Below are positions 49,110 through 60,772 of a stretch of 64,000 nucleotides of DNA, in pieces; the first letter of the stretch is position 1, and the number at the start of each line of letters is the position of its first letter. This stretch comes from Spisula solida (taxonomy: Eukaryota; Mollusca; Bivalvia; Venerida; Mactridae): contig OX365947.1 of the NCBI GenBank assembly GCA_947247005.1, positions 39,450,760-39,514,759 of the forward strand. The letters run 5' to 3'. The notes under the pieces are model-generated. The model had not been told where the DNA came from and did not search any database. It saw only the letters and a program-made list of their open reading frames with translations. The position numbers were made by a program, and so were the translations under genes.

Positions 49110-51757
49110 GCGGCGAAATAATGAGAGATTTTTTTAACTTTTTTATTATTAAGTTAAAAGTACCATCTTAAGCATGCGCATGTCTCACGAGTTGTCCCCC
49201 TTTTACTTCAAAATGCGCTGTAATATTTTCATTTACACGAATCTGATAACAATCGTAGTAGACTATATATCTACGTTTCAATAATGGATGAAATAAAATA
49301 TAATGCAATAGATCTACATGCCAGACATCTGGGAGAAAATATATTCGTTCCAGCAGACATGTAGATTTCTAGATCTAACAATTTTTTAAAACTTTATTTA
49401 GTATCAAAATGATTTTAACTCTATCATAGATGTAGGGTAAGATCTATCATAGATGTAGGTTAAGATCTAGTAAGATTTAATGGGATAAACTATGAAATCT
49501 CTGACTGACTGACCATTTTCTATCAACCTAAAGACACTTATTCTTATCAGTTGCATTAATCACACCATCAGTTCATGACCACATCGGCAACATGTCCTGC
49601 TGTGAGCCTTGACTAGTCATGTATCATGTCTGTGGGCAATCAAATCTATACACAGGGTGCATGCCATTTATAATGTCCTGTATACATGGTCACAATAACA
49701 ACAGGACTCCTATAAAATACAGACTACCAAAAAGTAAGGGTTGATACAAGGACCTTATGAACTTATCAAATAAAAAATCTATTCGACCACAGACCTTCAC
49801 AGTTAGGCAGCCCTCACTAACCTGCTCAATAGGAGGGGGATTCAGCCCAAAGTCGCATACATATGTCTGAGAAAAGAAGAATGAAAGTTAGAACAAAGGA
49901 GGGGAAAATAAGGTAAAAGGAGAGATATTGGAGGAAATGAACACTTGTAATGAGCTAGTAGTTTGTGTTTGATTTTAGAAGTTAAAGTGCAGGAAATTGC
50001 ACATTTATATAAGTTTAAAAACAAAAGTAACAGTAAACTAAACGTTACCTTATTTGCATGACTGGAGAAATCAGGAATATTAGTACTTTTACTGCTGGTT
50101 GCCTAAAAGTTGCATGCCCTCATAGTAAACAATTAATTACCAGCCCGGTCATATAATAGCGATCCTTCTTGTTGGTGAATCTGGCCATATATATAATGTA
50201 TACGTTTCCTTGAATCTTACAGATCACAACTGGAGTATGTTTTCTGTTTTCTGATCTGATACTCCACATTTGGTGTTTCGGACAGCTTCAATTTTTTACA
50301 CATATCGCTGGCTAAGAATTACGTTGTAAGTACAAAATCAATATTTTGGGAAAGCAAGCAAAAACTGTCTGAAAACTACTCCTTACATATGAAAAAACAA
50401 GCTTCAGTTTGATTAACATGACCACTTTACGAATGTCATGAAAATAGGCTCATGAGGAAGCGCCTTGAGATACAGATTTCAAATGTGCATGAGTCTTATA
50501 AATAAGGTCGTATTGAGTAGTACTCACAACCTTCTAATTCTAAGCCAGTGATATAAAGGCATTGAGCATGAACATTGTGTCCTGTGCAAAGCCTGAATAT
50601 GACCACTTGTTCCCATCTTTCAAGTAGATGTTAGTCGCCATCTTTCCGTGACTGTGCTGTTACAAGTGTTTAATCATTGTGAGCTTTTCTTCATGCATGA
50701 TGGATGTTACAGTAGTTGGTTGCCTTGATCTCCTTGTTTGGCTAATGTGCAAGCTGTCTCATTGCCAGGAACACAAAGTCTGTATAGTGATTTGGCAAGT
50801 GAAGGAACTTAGGCCATTTTCAGGGCATAAAAGGGCTGATAAAGCATCAGTCAAATAGGAAAGCTAGTTATGTGATCATACCAAACACACATGTACTGCT
50901 TAGGGAAAAAGTTATCTGTCATAAATTTCTTGACAATATGCACAACTAGGCTACTGAGCATTCATGTGAAGTTTCACCGACACCAGACCAACGGTTCAGG
51001 AGAACAAGCATGTACTAACTTTGTGACAAACAAGACATCCAGACATAATTCCTAACATCAATCTTGAAGTGGACAACATAAAGCATTATAATAAGAACAA
51101 ACATCTCATAAGTTTTTATGATAATTTTATTTATCTGTCAAACAGCACATATTTTAATAAACATAATATATTTATAAACATAATATATTAAATGTAACAA
51201 AAACAAGAAGTTATACACAAACATGGGGTGTGAAGTCTATGAGAAACAGTACATGCATGGGATGAAAAAGTTGCAATAATTTTGAATGACATTTATCATG
51301 TTCATAACACAAAATATATGAAATTAAATACATGTACTAAAATCAACATTTCTGTATAGTATGCATGTTTATTATCCTAGTATTATATCCTGTGATAGGA
51401 TACCCAGAGTATAATTTCTTGTAAAAAATCTCAAGATAAAACACAGGATAGTCAAGTTGTAAGGTATTATGTGCTAATTGTGAGGGAATTGCTCTCTGGC
51501 TCCATTGTATCGGGGATGAAATAAAATACTTCTAGTATTTCAATAACAAGGTACTGGTCATTAATACATTCTCATCTCTCATACCCACATGGTGTTAAAC
51601 TTGTTTCATAATTAACCTTAAATATTTTTTATTCTAATGAACATCTATATGGACCTAAACTGGTAGATAAATAAAACTACCTGTTTGTTGACATTTTGTT
51701 TGCATAATACGTGACTTGACCTACTCAAACTAGAACTGTCGCCATTCGGCAGACTAA
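49110..51757. other. Intergenic stretch between CCDC13 and the TALE-like gene
   Basis: No coding evidence on either strand. Two copies of 'ATCATAGATGTAGG(G/T)TAAGAT' lie side by side at 49421-49465. Confidence 0.55.
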
Positions 51758-52119
51758 TATACCCCCGCGTGGCAAAAATCATTGCAGCTAATTTTTTGCT
51801 TCATGCACATCTACATGTTGAGGTTGTTCATCTGTTAAAATTTGAAGGAAATGCTGCAAAAACTGTAGGAGAAGTTGCGTTCACAAGAACTGTTCACTAT
51901 ATATTGTATCGTCCATAAAAGTACAAAGGGCCATAAAATCGTCACAGTGCAAATTATTTCCTTTATGCACATCTACATGTTGAGGTTGTTCATCTGTTAA
52001 AGTTTGAAGGAAATGCTGCAAAAACTGTAGGAGTTGCGTCCACAAGAATGCGTCTAGGGACAGACAGACAAGCTGAATCCAGTATACCACCCTTACAACT
52101 CGTTGTGCGGGGGGTATAA
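51758..52119. mobile_element. TATACCCCC-bounded element with internal duplication
   Basis: The ends TATACCCCCGC and GGGGGGTATA are inverted. A segment of about 69 bp starting ATGCACATCTACATGTTGAG occurs twice, at 51803 and 51965, nearly identical and 162 bp apart. A GGGACAGACAGACAAGC tract precedes the right end, as in related bivalve repeats. Confidence 0.7.
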
Positions 52120-54847
52120 TAAATAAGAATAATTTAAACAATACATGTAAATGTTCTTAACATAAATAATCAAAGCAATTATACAAATGTATATTTTAAC
52201 ACAGCTTTTGTTCAGATAATTCACCCATACAATCATACACAATGTCAATGTGGAACACAACACATTTTAACATATTGAACACATGTAAATATTACAGTAC
52301 TGCAACACAAACTGAATCACAATCTCATGAAAATCAGACCCATCATACATGTATAAACAACTATACAATGCGCATAAGATGACTTCACATTATTCTATTC
52401 TGCCAAATATTGCCCACACGTTCATCAATCGAGAATCATAACCGTGTCCTTAACATAGCTTTTCCAAGTCTATGACGGGCAAATTGGGAACGGCTAGATT
52501 CTTTTTTCGTACTTTCATTGATGTTTTGTATCTGACTTTTTCATTGAATCTTAGCCCGTTTTTACCTGCATCCAATACTTAGTTGCAAGCAATGCTTTGG
52601 GTGAATATATGATAACAGTTGTCTCAATATGAACTTGCTTTGTCAAAGAAATTGACAACTTAAAAATTCTATGTAATCTCTAGCTTTGAAGAGGAATTGA
52701 TTTAAGTTTTCTTAAAACTTGTTCAACTTTTCTAATCCATTACCACATTTTTTGACATATTATGTAATATTGTTTATGTTGGATTAATATCTTCTCAATA
52801 AAATACAGTTTAAAAAAGATAATAGAAAGTCGGACAGGGTAGGCAGCACTCAACTTAAAACAGCCGAGCACTGAAAACTTAAAAACATAAAAACAACACA
52901 GACCACAACTGATCTTTTACACTCGGATCTAGTTTTGGAGTGCAGCAGTAAATACAAGTTGGCTATGATAGATCTAGGCTTGGAGCGCAGCAGTAAATAC
53001 AAGTTGGCTATGATAGATCTAGGCATGGAGCGCAGCAGTAAATACAAGTTGGGTATGATTGTAGCTACAATCGTTTTAATACTTCCGGTAAAATGGCTGT
53101 ACCAACGAAAAACATCAATTTCTAAAAGTTACTATTTATTGTTGAACAAGAGATTTATTTGGGGATTTTCTTTTGGCATTTAAAAATTACAAACATTCAC
53201 TAAGAATAACCAACAAATGACTGCCATGGTCTCACTGAAAATAGTTTAATAACAAATTTTTATCAGCTTGTAGGCAAGCATGTAAAAAGACTTTATACAC
53301 AACATGCACTATTCAGTCAACAAAGGTAACAACAAAGTACACTGTACATTTAAATATACTGTATATGATAAACAGTGATCTTTCTTGACTATTGGACACA
53401 TTTCGTAGTCATGATAAAATATAAACATTGAAATGACAAATACTGATTTATGCCCAAACCAAAGTTTGGCATTAAGGAGGTATAAGCACTTCTTAGGTAG
53501 CTTGATCCTCCTTAAGGTGTATGTGCGTCAGGGTTACATGGGACATCAGACAAAAAATGATTACAAACAGTTGGGAATCAGAAATTCCAAATGATGTTCA
53601 AAAGATCAAAAAAGTATGGAACTAGCATCTTCTTTAGTGTGGATTTGATAGAATGGAAGTGAATTAGACCCCAAAAGATGTCTAGTAACACTTACGGGTA
53701 GGTCAGCCATGGGTGACCCCCAGGTGAAACATGTTGATCCGTACATTAATTATATAAATATGGAATTTTAAAAACAACAATTTGAATAAAAGACTAGTAT
53801 TTTAGATTGTAGTGTTTACCTTAAAGTATGGAAGAGATTTAGTGACTTGAATCAAATGGATGGAGCACATGTTACGGGGTATCCACCATCATACAAACAT
53901 TATGAGATAGAAATATGTGTACATCATTCTAATAATTAATACAATATACAAAATAATGCATACCGGGGAAATGGCAAATCATGGAAACTAAAAATAAAAC
54001 AATTTCTTAGTAAAAAATATTTTTTATACTGTCTGATTATCCAGAGCCCGGGTCCTAAATCTGCTGATCTATGCCCCATTAACACATCTTATATTTTTTT
54101 ATGTTTGTATTTTTGCAATACAGTTGGTTTCTTACAAAGGGTTGAGTAGGGGACCCATGACCCTCGAATATAACAATAGAATAGAAGGGAAATTGCTAAT
54201 TGCCATACATAATCAGGACTACATGTACAAAACTCCCTCATACTGATTATGAATGTCAAATATCCCTTCATATCTATTGCTGTATTTGAAGGTCAAGGAG
54301 CTGCTACTGACCCCTTTGGTTTCTTAGTACCATTGTAATTTTGATGGCATGAATTTCAAACATCTACAGAAAACAAATGTAACTGACGATATCCAGGAAT
54401 GATTTTTATCAACAAGTTTTATGACATTATCTGTAACTTGACTATAGCAAACCAGAATTATTGCGAAAATTGAAAATGCCTGCAAACACTATAAAACATA
54501 GAATAACATAAAACTTACAAGGTAAGAATAACAGGCAAGTAAAATTGCTTTGTTTTATTGAGCAAGATACTCTTGACGCAAAAAACCCACATAAAACTGC
54601 AATATAATTATTTAATGCTTGAAGCAAATATTTACTATACACATTAAATCAATTAAATACTAAATGAGCCAGTACCAGTGATTTTGTTGAAGTTGACAAA
54701 ATTTGTTTGTATGTGAATGAAATCTATTACCTGATTACAGACATGTTCAGTGTTGCAATGAATTTCACAACTATAGATGCCTGGCATTTACAGATGACGT
54801 TGAATATGTGATAAGGCAGTTCTTAAACAAGTCTTTGTTAGGAGTTA
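52120..54847. other. Intergenic stretch
   Basis: No gene seen. It includes the 45-bp triplicate at 52935-53059. Confidence 0.5.
52935..53059. repeat. 45-bp tandem repeat, three copies
   Basis: The unit GGAGCGCAGCAGTAAATACA then AGTTGGCTATGATAGATCTA is repeated about 2.8 times with few changes. Because 45 is a multiple of three, both strands show repeated peptide frames, which are not evidence of a gene. Confidence 0.85.
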
Positions 54848-54999
54848 CGCAGTGTTTCATTTTGGTGCGAGTCCTGAGTCCCTGACTCCCAAAATTGGCT
54901 TGGATAAATTAAATTTTGGAAATACTTTATTTTTACATAGTGGCACTCACTGAATTTTGAAAGAACTTGTAGTTTTCAAAACCAAAATGAAACACTGCG
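54848..54999. mobile_element. 152-bp inverted-repeat element (MITE)
   Basis: The terminal inverted repeats are exact over 19 bp: CGCAGTGTTTCATTTTGGT at the left and its reverse complement at 54981-54999. TA dinucleotides lie next to both ends (one base offset on the right), which could be a target duplication of mariner type, but this is weak. There is no coding capacity. It sits in the predicted 3' UTR of CCDC13. Confidence 0.75.
54926..54931 (-). terminator. Candidate CCDC13 poly(A) signal AATAAA
   Basis: By eye this is the first canonical AATAAA on the minus strand after the CCDC13 stop, about 205 nt downstream. It lies inside a short inverted-repeat element (54848-54999), so the transcript end may be supplied by a transposon. 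No strong GU-rich downstream element is obvious, so use of this site is only a prediction. Confidence 0.4.
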
Positions 55000-55135
55000 G
55001 TAGGTAGGAAGGAGCTCATGTAGTAAAAGAAATCTCCTGAAAGCCCTAAAAAGTTGAGTCACTGCAATATTGATGAGTAGGCTTATCTCTAAACAAACAT
55101 TGACATATATATGTAGAGACTATAGTAAACTAATG

Positions 55136-55301
55136 CTACGTTCCATGCACTGTTTGTTTGTACTGTCTTAGAGCTTGTAGAAATACTTTTTTTGTTTCTT
55201 CTATCGTATCACTGTAAACTTTCATATCTTCTTCTTTAGCCATTAATGTTGTCTTCAATGCTGTTTTCAGAGCCTCGTTTTCATCTCTTTGAATCTCCAG
55301 G
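55136..55301 (-). CDS. CCDC13: CCDC13 terminal coding exon with TAG stop
   Basis: The acceptor CTTCACAG precedes 55301 and a TAG stop lies at 55138-55136. The product starts LEIQRDENEALKTALKTTL, continues MAKEEDMKVYSDTIEETKK, and ends VFLQALRQYKQTVHGT. The vertebrate C-terminus has MLKAALGSALRGKEEDFRMY then VFLQALRQQK, so order, spacing and the FLQALRQ core all agree. Summed over the ten exons the coding length is 1269 nt, exactly divisible by three, which is independent support for every splice choice. Confidence 0.93.
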
Positions 55302-55714
55302 CTGTGAAGATAGAAATGTAGATTAAAAGTTCAAATAGTAAATATATTACACAGTTACATCTAATAGCATTCTCGTTCAACTAGCGTATTTTTTCATCCG
55401 AAACACAGCTAGTCTAGGAACTTGACTAACCACTGATGTATGAGGATGATCTAATAGAAACATACAACCTGTTTGGATTGAGTGGATGAGTTAGACCTTA
55501 AATACTGACAAAAAATTGACCTACAAAATATGTAACAACAATGAATTTCCCTCTAATGAATTTACAATCCCAAGAAGCGGCCAAAACCATGGAAATGAAT
55601 TCCAATAAAAATGAATGGTTCTGAGCTAATTAGGCCTGTTCACTGTACAACAAGTCATCACAATTCTAGTCATCATTTGAATCATTTCAGACAATTACTT
55701 CTTTGATTTTTACC

Positions 55715-55890
55715 TGATTGCCCGTTTGACTAACCTAGTTGGTTTCTTGGTCTATATCTCAACCATTACTAATTTACCCTTCTACAAGAAATCGGTAACT
55801 TCTCCACATGTGTAGGAAAATTGACATTGCAGTCAAATTTTCATGGAAGGGTATGACCTGTCATGACTGGGTATTGAACCCTGATAGCCA
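55715..55890 (-). repeat. SINE-like repeat, family S1
   Basis: It shares the order 'CTAACC...CTTCTCCAC(A)...GTGGAG/GTAGG...TTTTCATGGAAGGG...GACCTG' with copies near 8090-8225, 11830-12015 and (fragment) 29905-29965. On the minus strand AGGGTTCAATACCC resembles a tRNA B box (GGTTCRANNCC), suggesting a tRNA-derived SINE oriented on the minus strand. The A box was not found with confidence. Confidence 0.5.
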
Positions 55891-56606
55891 GGTTACAAAT
55901 GCAGCAAGTTAACCTCTTGACAACAGACTTGGCTCCTTCTTACCAGAAGAATGTAGTCAATGTACTAATACTAGGAATGAATTGGAAGAGAGACATAAAC
56001 TCCCACAATAACAAGAAGTCTTTTTCAGACTTCACTAGTTGGTGGCTCAGTTAAAGAGGCCGTGGCCCAGTTAAGAAGTATGTTTATAGTGTTCACCCAT
56101 AACATATAAATAATCATATGACATAGTGTAATTCCACTTCACATTTGCATATTCATACACACATAAATATCATTTTCAGTTTGCTTCGAGTTACCTTTAT
56201 CATCTCCTGGATAGTAATATATTGATGAAATCATGCATCCTTAGCATTAACTGCTGATCTAGTTGCAGTGTCATCTGAGACAGACGACAAGTAACATTCA
56301 ATATTATTACACTGTTACAAATGCAGGTATAATAAATTGATATGAAATCGCAGGGAGTACAACACAAATGTTGTCAATTCAAGAAACTGAATATGTTTGG
56401 TGTTTATTTAATGGAACAGATCAAAACAATCTCAATAGTATCATTTGAGCACCATGATGTTATAATTGATAACCAAATGTTTGATCATTCAATATCATTT
56501 CCAGTTTTCCACAAACAATATATGTTTCATCTCATCCGATTGCAATGAAACACCTAACAAAATTAATACAGTATTTAGAATAAGTAAATCAAACTATTCT
56601 AATAAA

Positions 56607-56770
56607 GAACAAGACTGCATTCAGTAAACACTCATGCCCCGATGGGAGCCTTCTACATAATAACTAGCTAAGTCAATCAGGGGCCATAATGCAGTTGAAA
56701 TATTGGAAAGTGTTACATTTTTTATGCAAAGTTTAAAAGCAATGCCTTGATGGTGTTTGAATTATATTTT
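56607..56770. repeat. Truncated TATGCCCC-type repeat
   Basis: Starts ACAAGACTGCATTCAGTAAA then CACTCATGCCCC, as at 47655. The right end with GGGGGCATA is absent. Confidence 0.6.
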
Positions 56771-57214
56771 AGTTTCAAAACCTTGAAAGTTTTGGTTAGC
56801 ATTTTCAATGGGACAAACTTACAAATGAACAGATGGTCATTAGATGTCTGGGCATAAAAATACAAAACATTGATTAACAGAAATATGGTATTTTTACACA
56901 GCGAAACATCCATTCCATAAAGAGGGATTTCAATCCATACTGTATGACACCATCAACTAGCAAAAATAAGTATGAGCTTGGCTGTCGCAACAACCCTAAA
57001 AAGGTGATGCAAATAACCAGTGTCAATGTCACATGACACGACACGACACCAGTTATTGAAGGATATTGATAACCACTTTGACTGTCCATGATTGAAGCCA
57101 TGATTTCTGTTACTTGACAAAAGTTGAAATCTTTAAAATATTAACAAACATTCGACATAATTATGATTACAAAATAATGTTAACAAGTAATTAAGAATTG
57201 CAAGCAATACAGAA

Positions 57215-57456
57215 GTCCCCTACCGGTTTGAAGCCATTTTCAATGTTTCTGTTGCCATAGCGACCACAATTTTTGTCAGAATCAAAATATTTAATCCCCT
57301 TATTGCCCCCTATCCACATATGAAGTTTCATAAACCTAGCTTGGAAACTGTTTGAGTTATTTCAGGATCCAGATTATTTGAAGGACGGACTGACTGACTG
57401 ACTGACGGACGGAGGGCAAACCTATAGTCCCCTCTGGTCAAAAACCGGTAGGGGAC
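57215..57456. mobile_element. GTCCCCTACCGG inverted-repeat element, copy 2
   Basis: The ends are GTCCCCTACCGGTTT and AAACCGGTAGGGGAC, 15-bp exact inverted repeats. Inside are a run of GACTGACTGACTGACGGACG and the segment GGAGGGCAAACCTATAGTCC. It is the reverse-complement copy of the element at 44088-44317; similarity continues about 20 bp beyond the left end (AAGCAATACAGAA). It has no coding capacity. I recognise the type as common in bivalve genomes. Confidence 0.85.
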
Positions 57457-57490
57457 TAATAATTGCAGATACTACATTGTCAATACATAC

Positions 57491-57608
57491 TTGACAACTA
57501 GTTCCTCCATGGACATATTTTGTATTTCATGGTCTTCTTCAGCCATGGTAGGCATGTTGGTAACACTAGCTGTAAGACCTGACTTCCGTCTAGCTGACAT
57601 ACCACCAG
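57491..57608 (-). CDS. CCDC13: CCDC13 exon, linker and short helix
   Basis: The exon is 118 nt, phase 1 in and phase 2 out, with an ATTACAG acceptor and a GTATGT donor. It encodes a basic linker (GGMSARRKSGLTASVTN) followed by MAEEDHEIQNMSMEELVVK. The MSMEELVVK end leads into the C-terminal coiled coil; vertebrate CCDC13 has QMEELTTRLAIQ here. The internal ATGs are not starts, because the frame runs in from upstream. Confidence 0.85.
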
Positions 57609-58044
57609 CTGTAATATAACAGTATAATCATCAACCAACAATATCAAGACACGGACGATTAAATCAACAATCAATCAGAGTCAGAACGGAATAAGAAACA
57701 TTACCATTCCATGGAAACAAGGACCATACCTCTGCAGATATCTGGTCCTGCACAACCAAACACCAAGGTGTTACAAAGTATAGCAATTTATCAACAGGTT
57801 GTCGGTTACTGAGAGAGGCACTAGGTGAGGCATATGTTCCTCTTAGAAAATTTGACAGAACACATTGCATATAAAAACATTTGTCCTCAATTTTCTCCAC
57901 TGTCTTTCATATTTAAATGAGGAACTGTTGAGAAGCATCGTAAAACCACTAACAGTCTGATAAATCAGTTATAAGCATAGTCCCACATTGACCAATGATA
58001 TCATCTGGTTTCCATACTCAGACTGATTACGGTACTACACATAC

Positions 58045-58169
58045 CTGATCTTGAAGTACCGTTACTGAGATTTGCTTTTGCAACTTGTTTTTCCAATAAT
58101 GCATTTTTCTTTTTCTGGTCGATGACTTCTTTCTGACTTTCCTGGATCTTCTGAGATGATTCATCTAAC
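58045..58169 (-). CDS. CCDC13: CCDC13 exon, coiled coil
   Basis: The exon is 125 nt, phase 2 in and phase 1 out, with a TTTCAAG acceptor and a GTATGT donor. The product LDESSQKIQESQKEVIDQKK then NALLEKQVAK continues the preceding helix and aligns with vertebrate VEESNSKLLESERKLQEE then VVLEQHLEK. The end (SNGTSRSG) starts a short Gly/Ser/Arg linker. Confidence 0.9.
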
Positions 58170-58910
58170 CTTGAAAATATAACATAGTAGATTCTGTAAT
58201 TTTCATATTCTACTGTCACAAATACCATAAAGTTCACACCAAACTGCAAGCATGGATTGAACCCCTCTGGGACAAAAAGTGCAATTGATAATCAAAATTA
58301 ATTAGACAGGTCATTTCGATCAATTATCGATTATATACTCAAATTTTGCAGTGCGCTTAACCTGGCCCCTTCAATACATTTTGTTAGTCTTGTTTGAGAA
58401 GGCAATTGAGAACAAATTTTCTAGCCGAGTTATTTTTCATGTCCAGTGTATTAACAGCCTAATGTCTTTACAAATTAATGGTATACACTTGTAGTTCAAG
58501 AATAATGCTTTCCATATATTTAGTAAGAGATCTGGGTTCAAAGCAGTTACCTCCCTTAGTAATAGGGACAATTGAATTTAGATACATGAAATTGCTTACA
58601 GGCAACTCCAGGGTAATTCGATCAAGCTGCACGTTACAATCCAACCTCATCGATCTATTAGCAACAACCGTTTAACAAATCAAAAAGATCATGCTTTATT
58701 TGCATCCTTTTACTACCATTGTAACCATAAGCAAAAACCTCTCAACAACAGACAAGAACACAAAGGGTGTTACGCTGGTGAGGTTACATTCTATAGTATA
58801 TGTACTGTCCCCTAATCTACGTTTTTCAGCCAGTGAAGGGACATATCAAGAGTGACTGATTATATTCTGTTGTTAGGTAAATTAAGGTGATCACTAACAA
58901 ATTGTATTAC

Positions 58911-59036
58911 CTTCTCTGTAGCACCTGCATTAGTTCCATTAATTTGTCCCTCTCTACTTCAGCCACCTGAGCTACTGTCCTGTACTCCTGACATTGATAT
59001 TGTAAATCTGTTATCTGTTGATGGTCTATAGGTTTA
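58911..59036 (-). CDS. CCDC13: CCDC13 exon, second coiled coil start
   Basis: The exon is 126 nt, phase 2 in and out, with a TTTTCAG acceptor and a GTAATA donor. It encodes KPIDHQQITDLQYQCQEYRT and then AEVERDKLMELMQVLQRR. The vertebrate protein has AAEVERDRLTEFVTVLQKR in the corresponding place; the shared AEVERD(K/R)L and VLQ(R/K)R are strong family signatures. Confidence 0.9.
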
Positions 59037-59705
59037 CTGAAAAACAAGCATACATATAGTAACCTGGCAGTCCTGCGCACAAGGGGTAAGAAGTTGCTCA
59101 AAGGCGAGGCGTGAAATTTTTGCTTATTCAGTATTCACAAAAGTTTAAGACTGAAACTCGAAACTTAAGATTTGAAGTTTGCACAGTTTAAATTAAATAG
59201 AATTTTTTGTAGTAGAGTAAGTTGATTAAATAAGTTAATACAATGTTGTCTGTATACTTGCTGTAACCTACAGTATGTATATGTTAATTTATAACAAAAT
59301 CAATACATTTATAACATTATGAGAGAGAACAGATCATTGAACATATATAAGTCAAGTCTTTCTTCAAACAGATTTTAAAACCTTTTACATCCCTAGTTTT
59401 TTTAACCAAAGCTCGATATCTAATTTCTAAACAATGAGCTGAAATTTGACATAGCTGCGATGTCACTCATTAAGAAAATTTAACATGTATTCTAAGTAAT
59501 AATTAGAACATATTAAGTAAATTTTTGATGATTAAAAAGAACAGAGCAAGCGAAGCAAGTCCTTTTAGTCATTAAACAATTTACTAATTTAGAATGTAAC
59601 ATTCTGCATTTTGATTGGCCGATAGAATATGGAAAGAACAGAACAAATTAAGTCATGTCTGTTAAAAGTAAAAATTTAATTTTAAAGATTAAATGTAGCA
59701 TTTAA

Positions 59706-59898
59706 GCCTAGGACCCACTGAGCCTTTTTTGGCTCGGCGATGTACTACCAATTGAAATTAATGAGAAACAGGTTCCTCGTGGTCTAGGGGAAGCTTCAGA
59801 GACAGTTTGTGATTACCGAAGGAATTGTGATGAATCAGGCGGTATTGGAAGAAATCGAGAGAACATCGCCGATGTGGAATTCTCAGTGGGACCTAGGC
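59706..59898. mobile_element. 193-bp MITE with TTTAA duplication in CCDC13 intron
   Basis: The left end GCCTAGGACCCACTGAG pairs with the right end CTCAGTGGGACCTAGGC (one mismatch), and both sides carry TCGGCGATG a little further in. It is flanked by TTTAA at 59701-59705 and 59899-59903, so a TTAA-targeting family (piggyBac or Kolobok type) is likely. It is non-coding. Confidence 0.8.
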
Positions 59899-60034
59899 TT
59901 TAACAAGCCCAGTACGGCATTTTCATTGGCTCAAAATGTAGGTAACATTTTAAATGTGAGATGTCAAGAAGGTCATATCATATGAAATATGTTTTTAATG
60001 GTTGAAAATACTGATAGCACATAAATATAAATAC

Positions 60035-60199
60035 CTAGTTGATGAAGGTCTACCAACAGATGGTGGTCTATTTCCTGACAGAGGTCTATTGTTTCTAGAG
60101 TTACTACGTGATAAACCTCGTGATGGAGGCTTGTGATGTTCTGGTGGAACATTGGTTTCTAAATTAAAAGCTGGAGTTTCTGATACTCTGTATGTTACA
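60035..60199 (-). CDS. CCDC13: CCDC13 exon, Pro/Ser/Arg-rich linker part 2
   Basis: The exon is 165 nt with a TGTTTCAG acceptor and a weaker GTATTT donor, phase 2 at both ends. It encodes TVTYRVSETPAFNLETNVPP followed by a basic, disordered SR/NR/RP-rich segment ending SSTR. The joined reading frame across both neighbours stays open, which supports the exon despite low sequence conservation. A disordered basic linker between coiled coils fits a scaffold protein. Confidence 0.8.
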
Positions 60200-60593
60200 C
60201 TGAAACAGGAAAATATGAAAAGAATGGTCATAAACAATTAAATAGAAAGGTAGTAGCAAAGGGCCATAATCTAGCAACTGACATTACACAAGAGTATGGA
60301 TCGCTTTGCCTTATTGTTTGTCACAGTTGTTATTTCGAAGGCTTTCAAACTAATTCATTAAATCATGTGCTTATAATTTACTGTTAAAACAGCGTTGAAT
60401 ATAAAATGACTGATCAAATAAACTGAGATTGTATACACACACAAACTAGTCCCTTACCAGGAAATCATATGTAAATTGACTATTTTTTTACTATAAAACC
60501 AATATTGAGATTGCAAGCACTATCTAACTGGTCTTTTCTCAGGATCTATGGTGTGAAGTGTTATAGATGAACAAATAATTAACCAGGACTTAC

Positions 60594-60772
60594 GTGGCAT
60601 CAGGTTGAGGTGTTTCCGTGCCAACTTGATATTGCAGATCTATAGTCTCAAATCCTGTAGATGGTCTACTATCTATACCAGTATTATGTACGGGAACCGG
60701 TGTTTGGTAAGATATAGTAGACTGGTTCCCGCCTGGTGCAAACAATTTATTAGCTTGCGCTCTTTGTAAATG
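60594..60772 (-). CDS. CCDC13: CCDC13 exon, non-helical linker part 1
   Basis: The exon is 179 nt with a TTTCAG acceptor and a GTAAGT donor, phase 0 in and phase 2 out. It encodes HLQRAQANKLFAPGG followed by a Ser/Thr/Pro/Gly-rich stretch ending VGTETPQPDA. It leaves the coiled coil and begins a low-complexity linker. The vertebrate protein also has a poorly conserved Gly/Ser/Pro linker here, so membership rests mainly on phase continuity and position. Confidence 0.8.

Larger units (their letters stand above)
55302..57490 (-). other. CCDC13 last intron, repeat-filled
   Basis: This 2.2-kb intron contains a SINE-like copy (about 55715-55890), a truncated TATGCCCC-type repeat (from 56607) and a complete GTCCCCTACCGG element (57215-57456). 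I see no additional exon. Confidence 0.7.

Noticed and set aside
51881..52141. 86-codon minus-strand ORF
   Set aside because: It lies inside a non-autonomous repeat with internal duplication.
52850..53183. Plus and minus frames with repeated 15-residue peptides
   Set aside because: They result from a 45-bp minisatellite, a multiple of three.
57730..57747. 18-nt microexon possibility in CCDC13 (DQISAE region) with CAG acceptor and GTATGG donor
   Set aside because: It would keep the frame, but such a short match is easily chance, and the neighbouring exons already join correctly.
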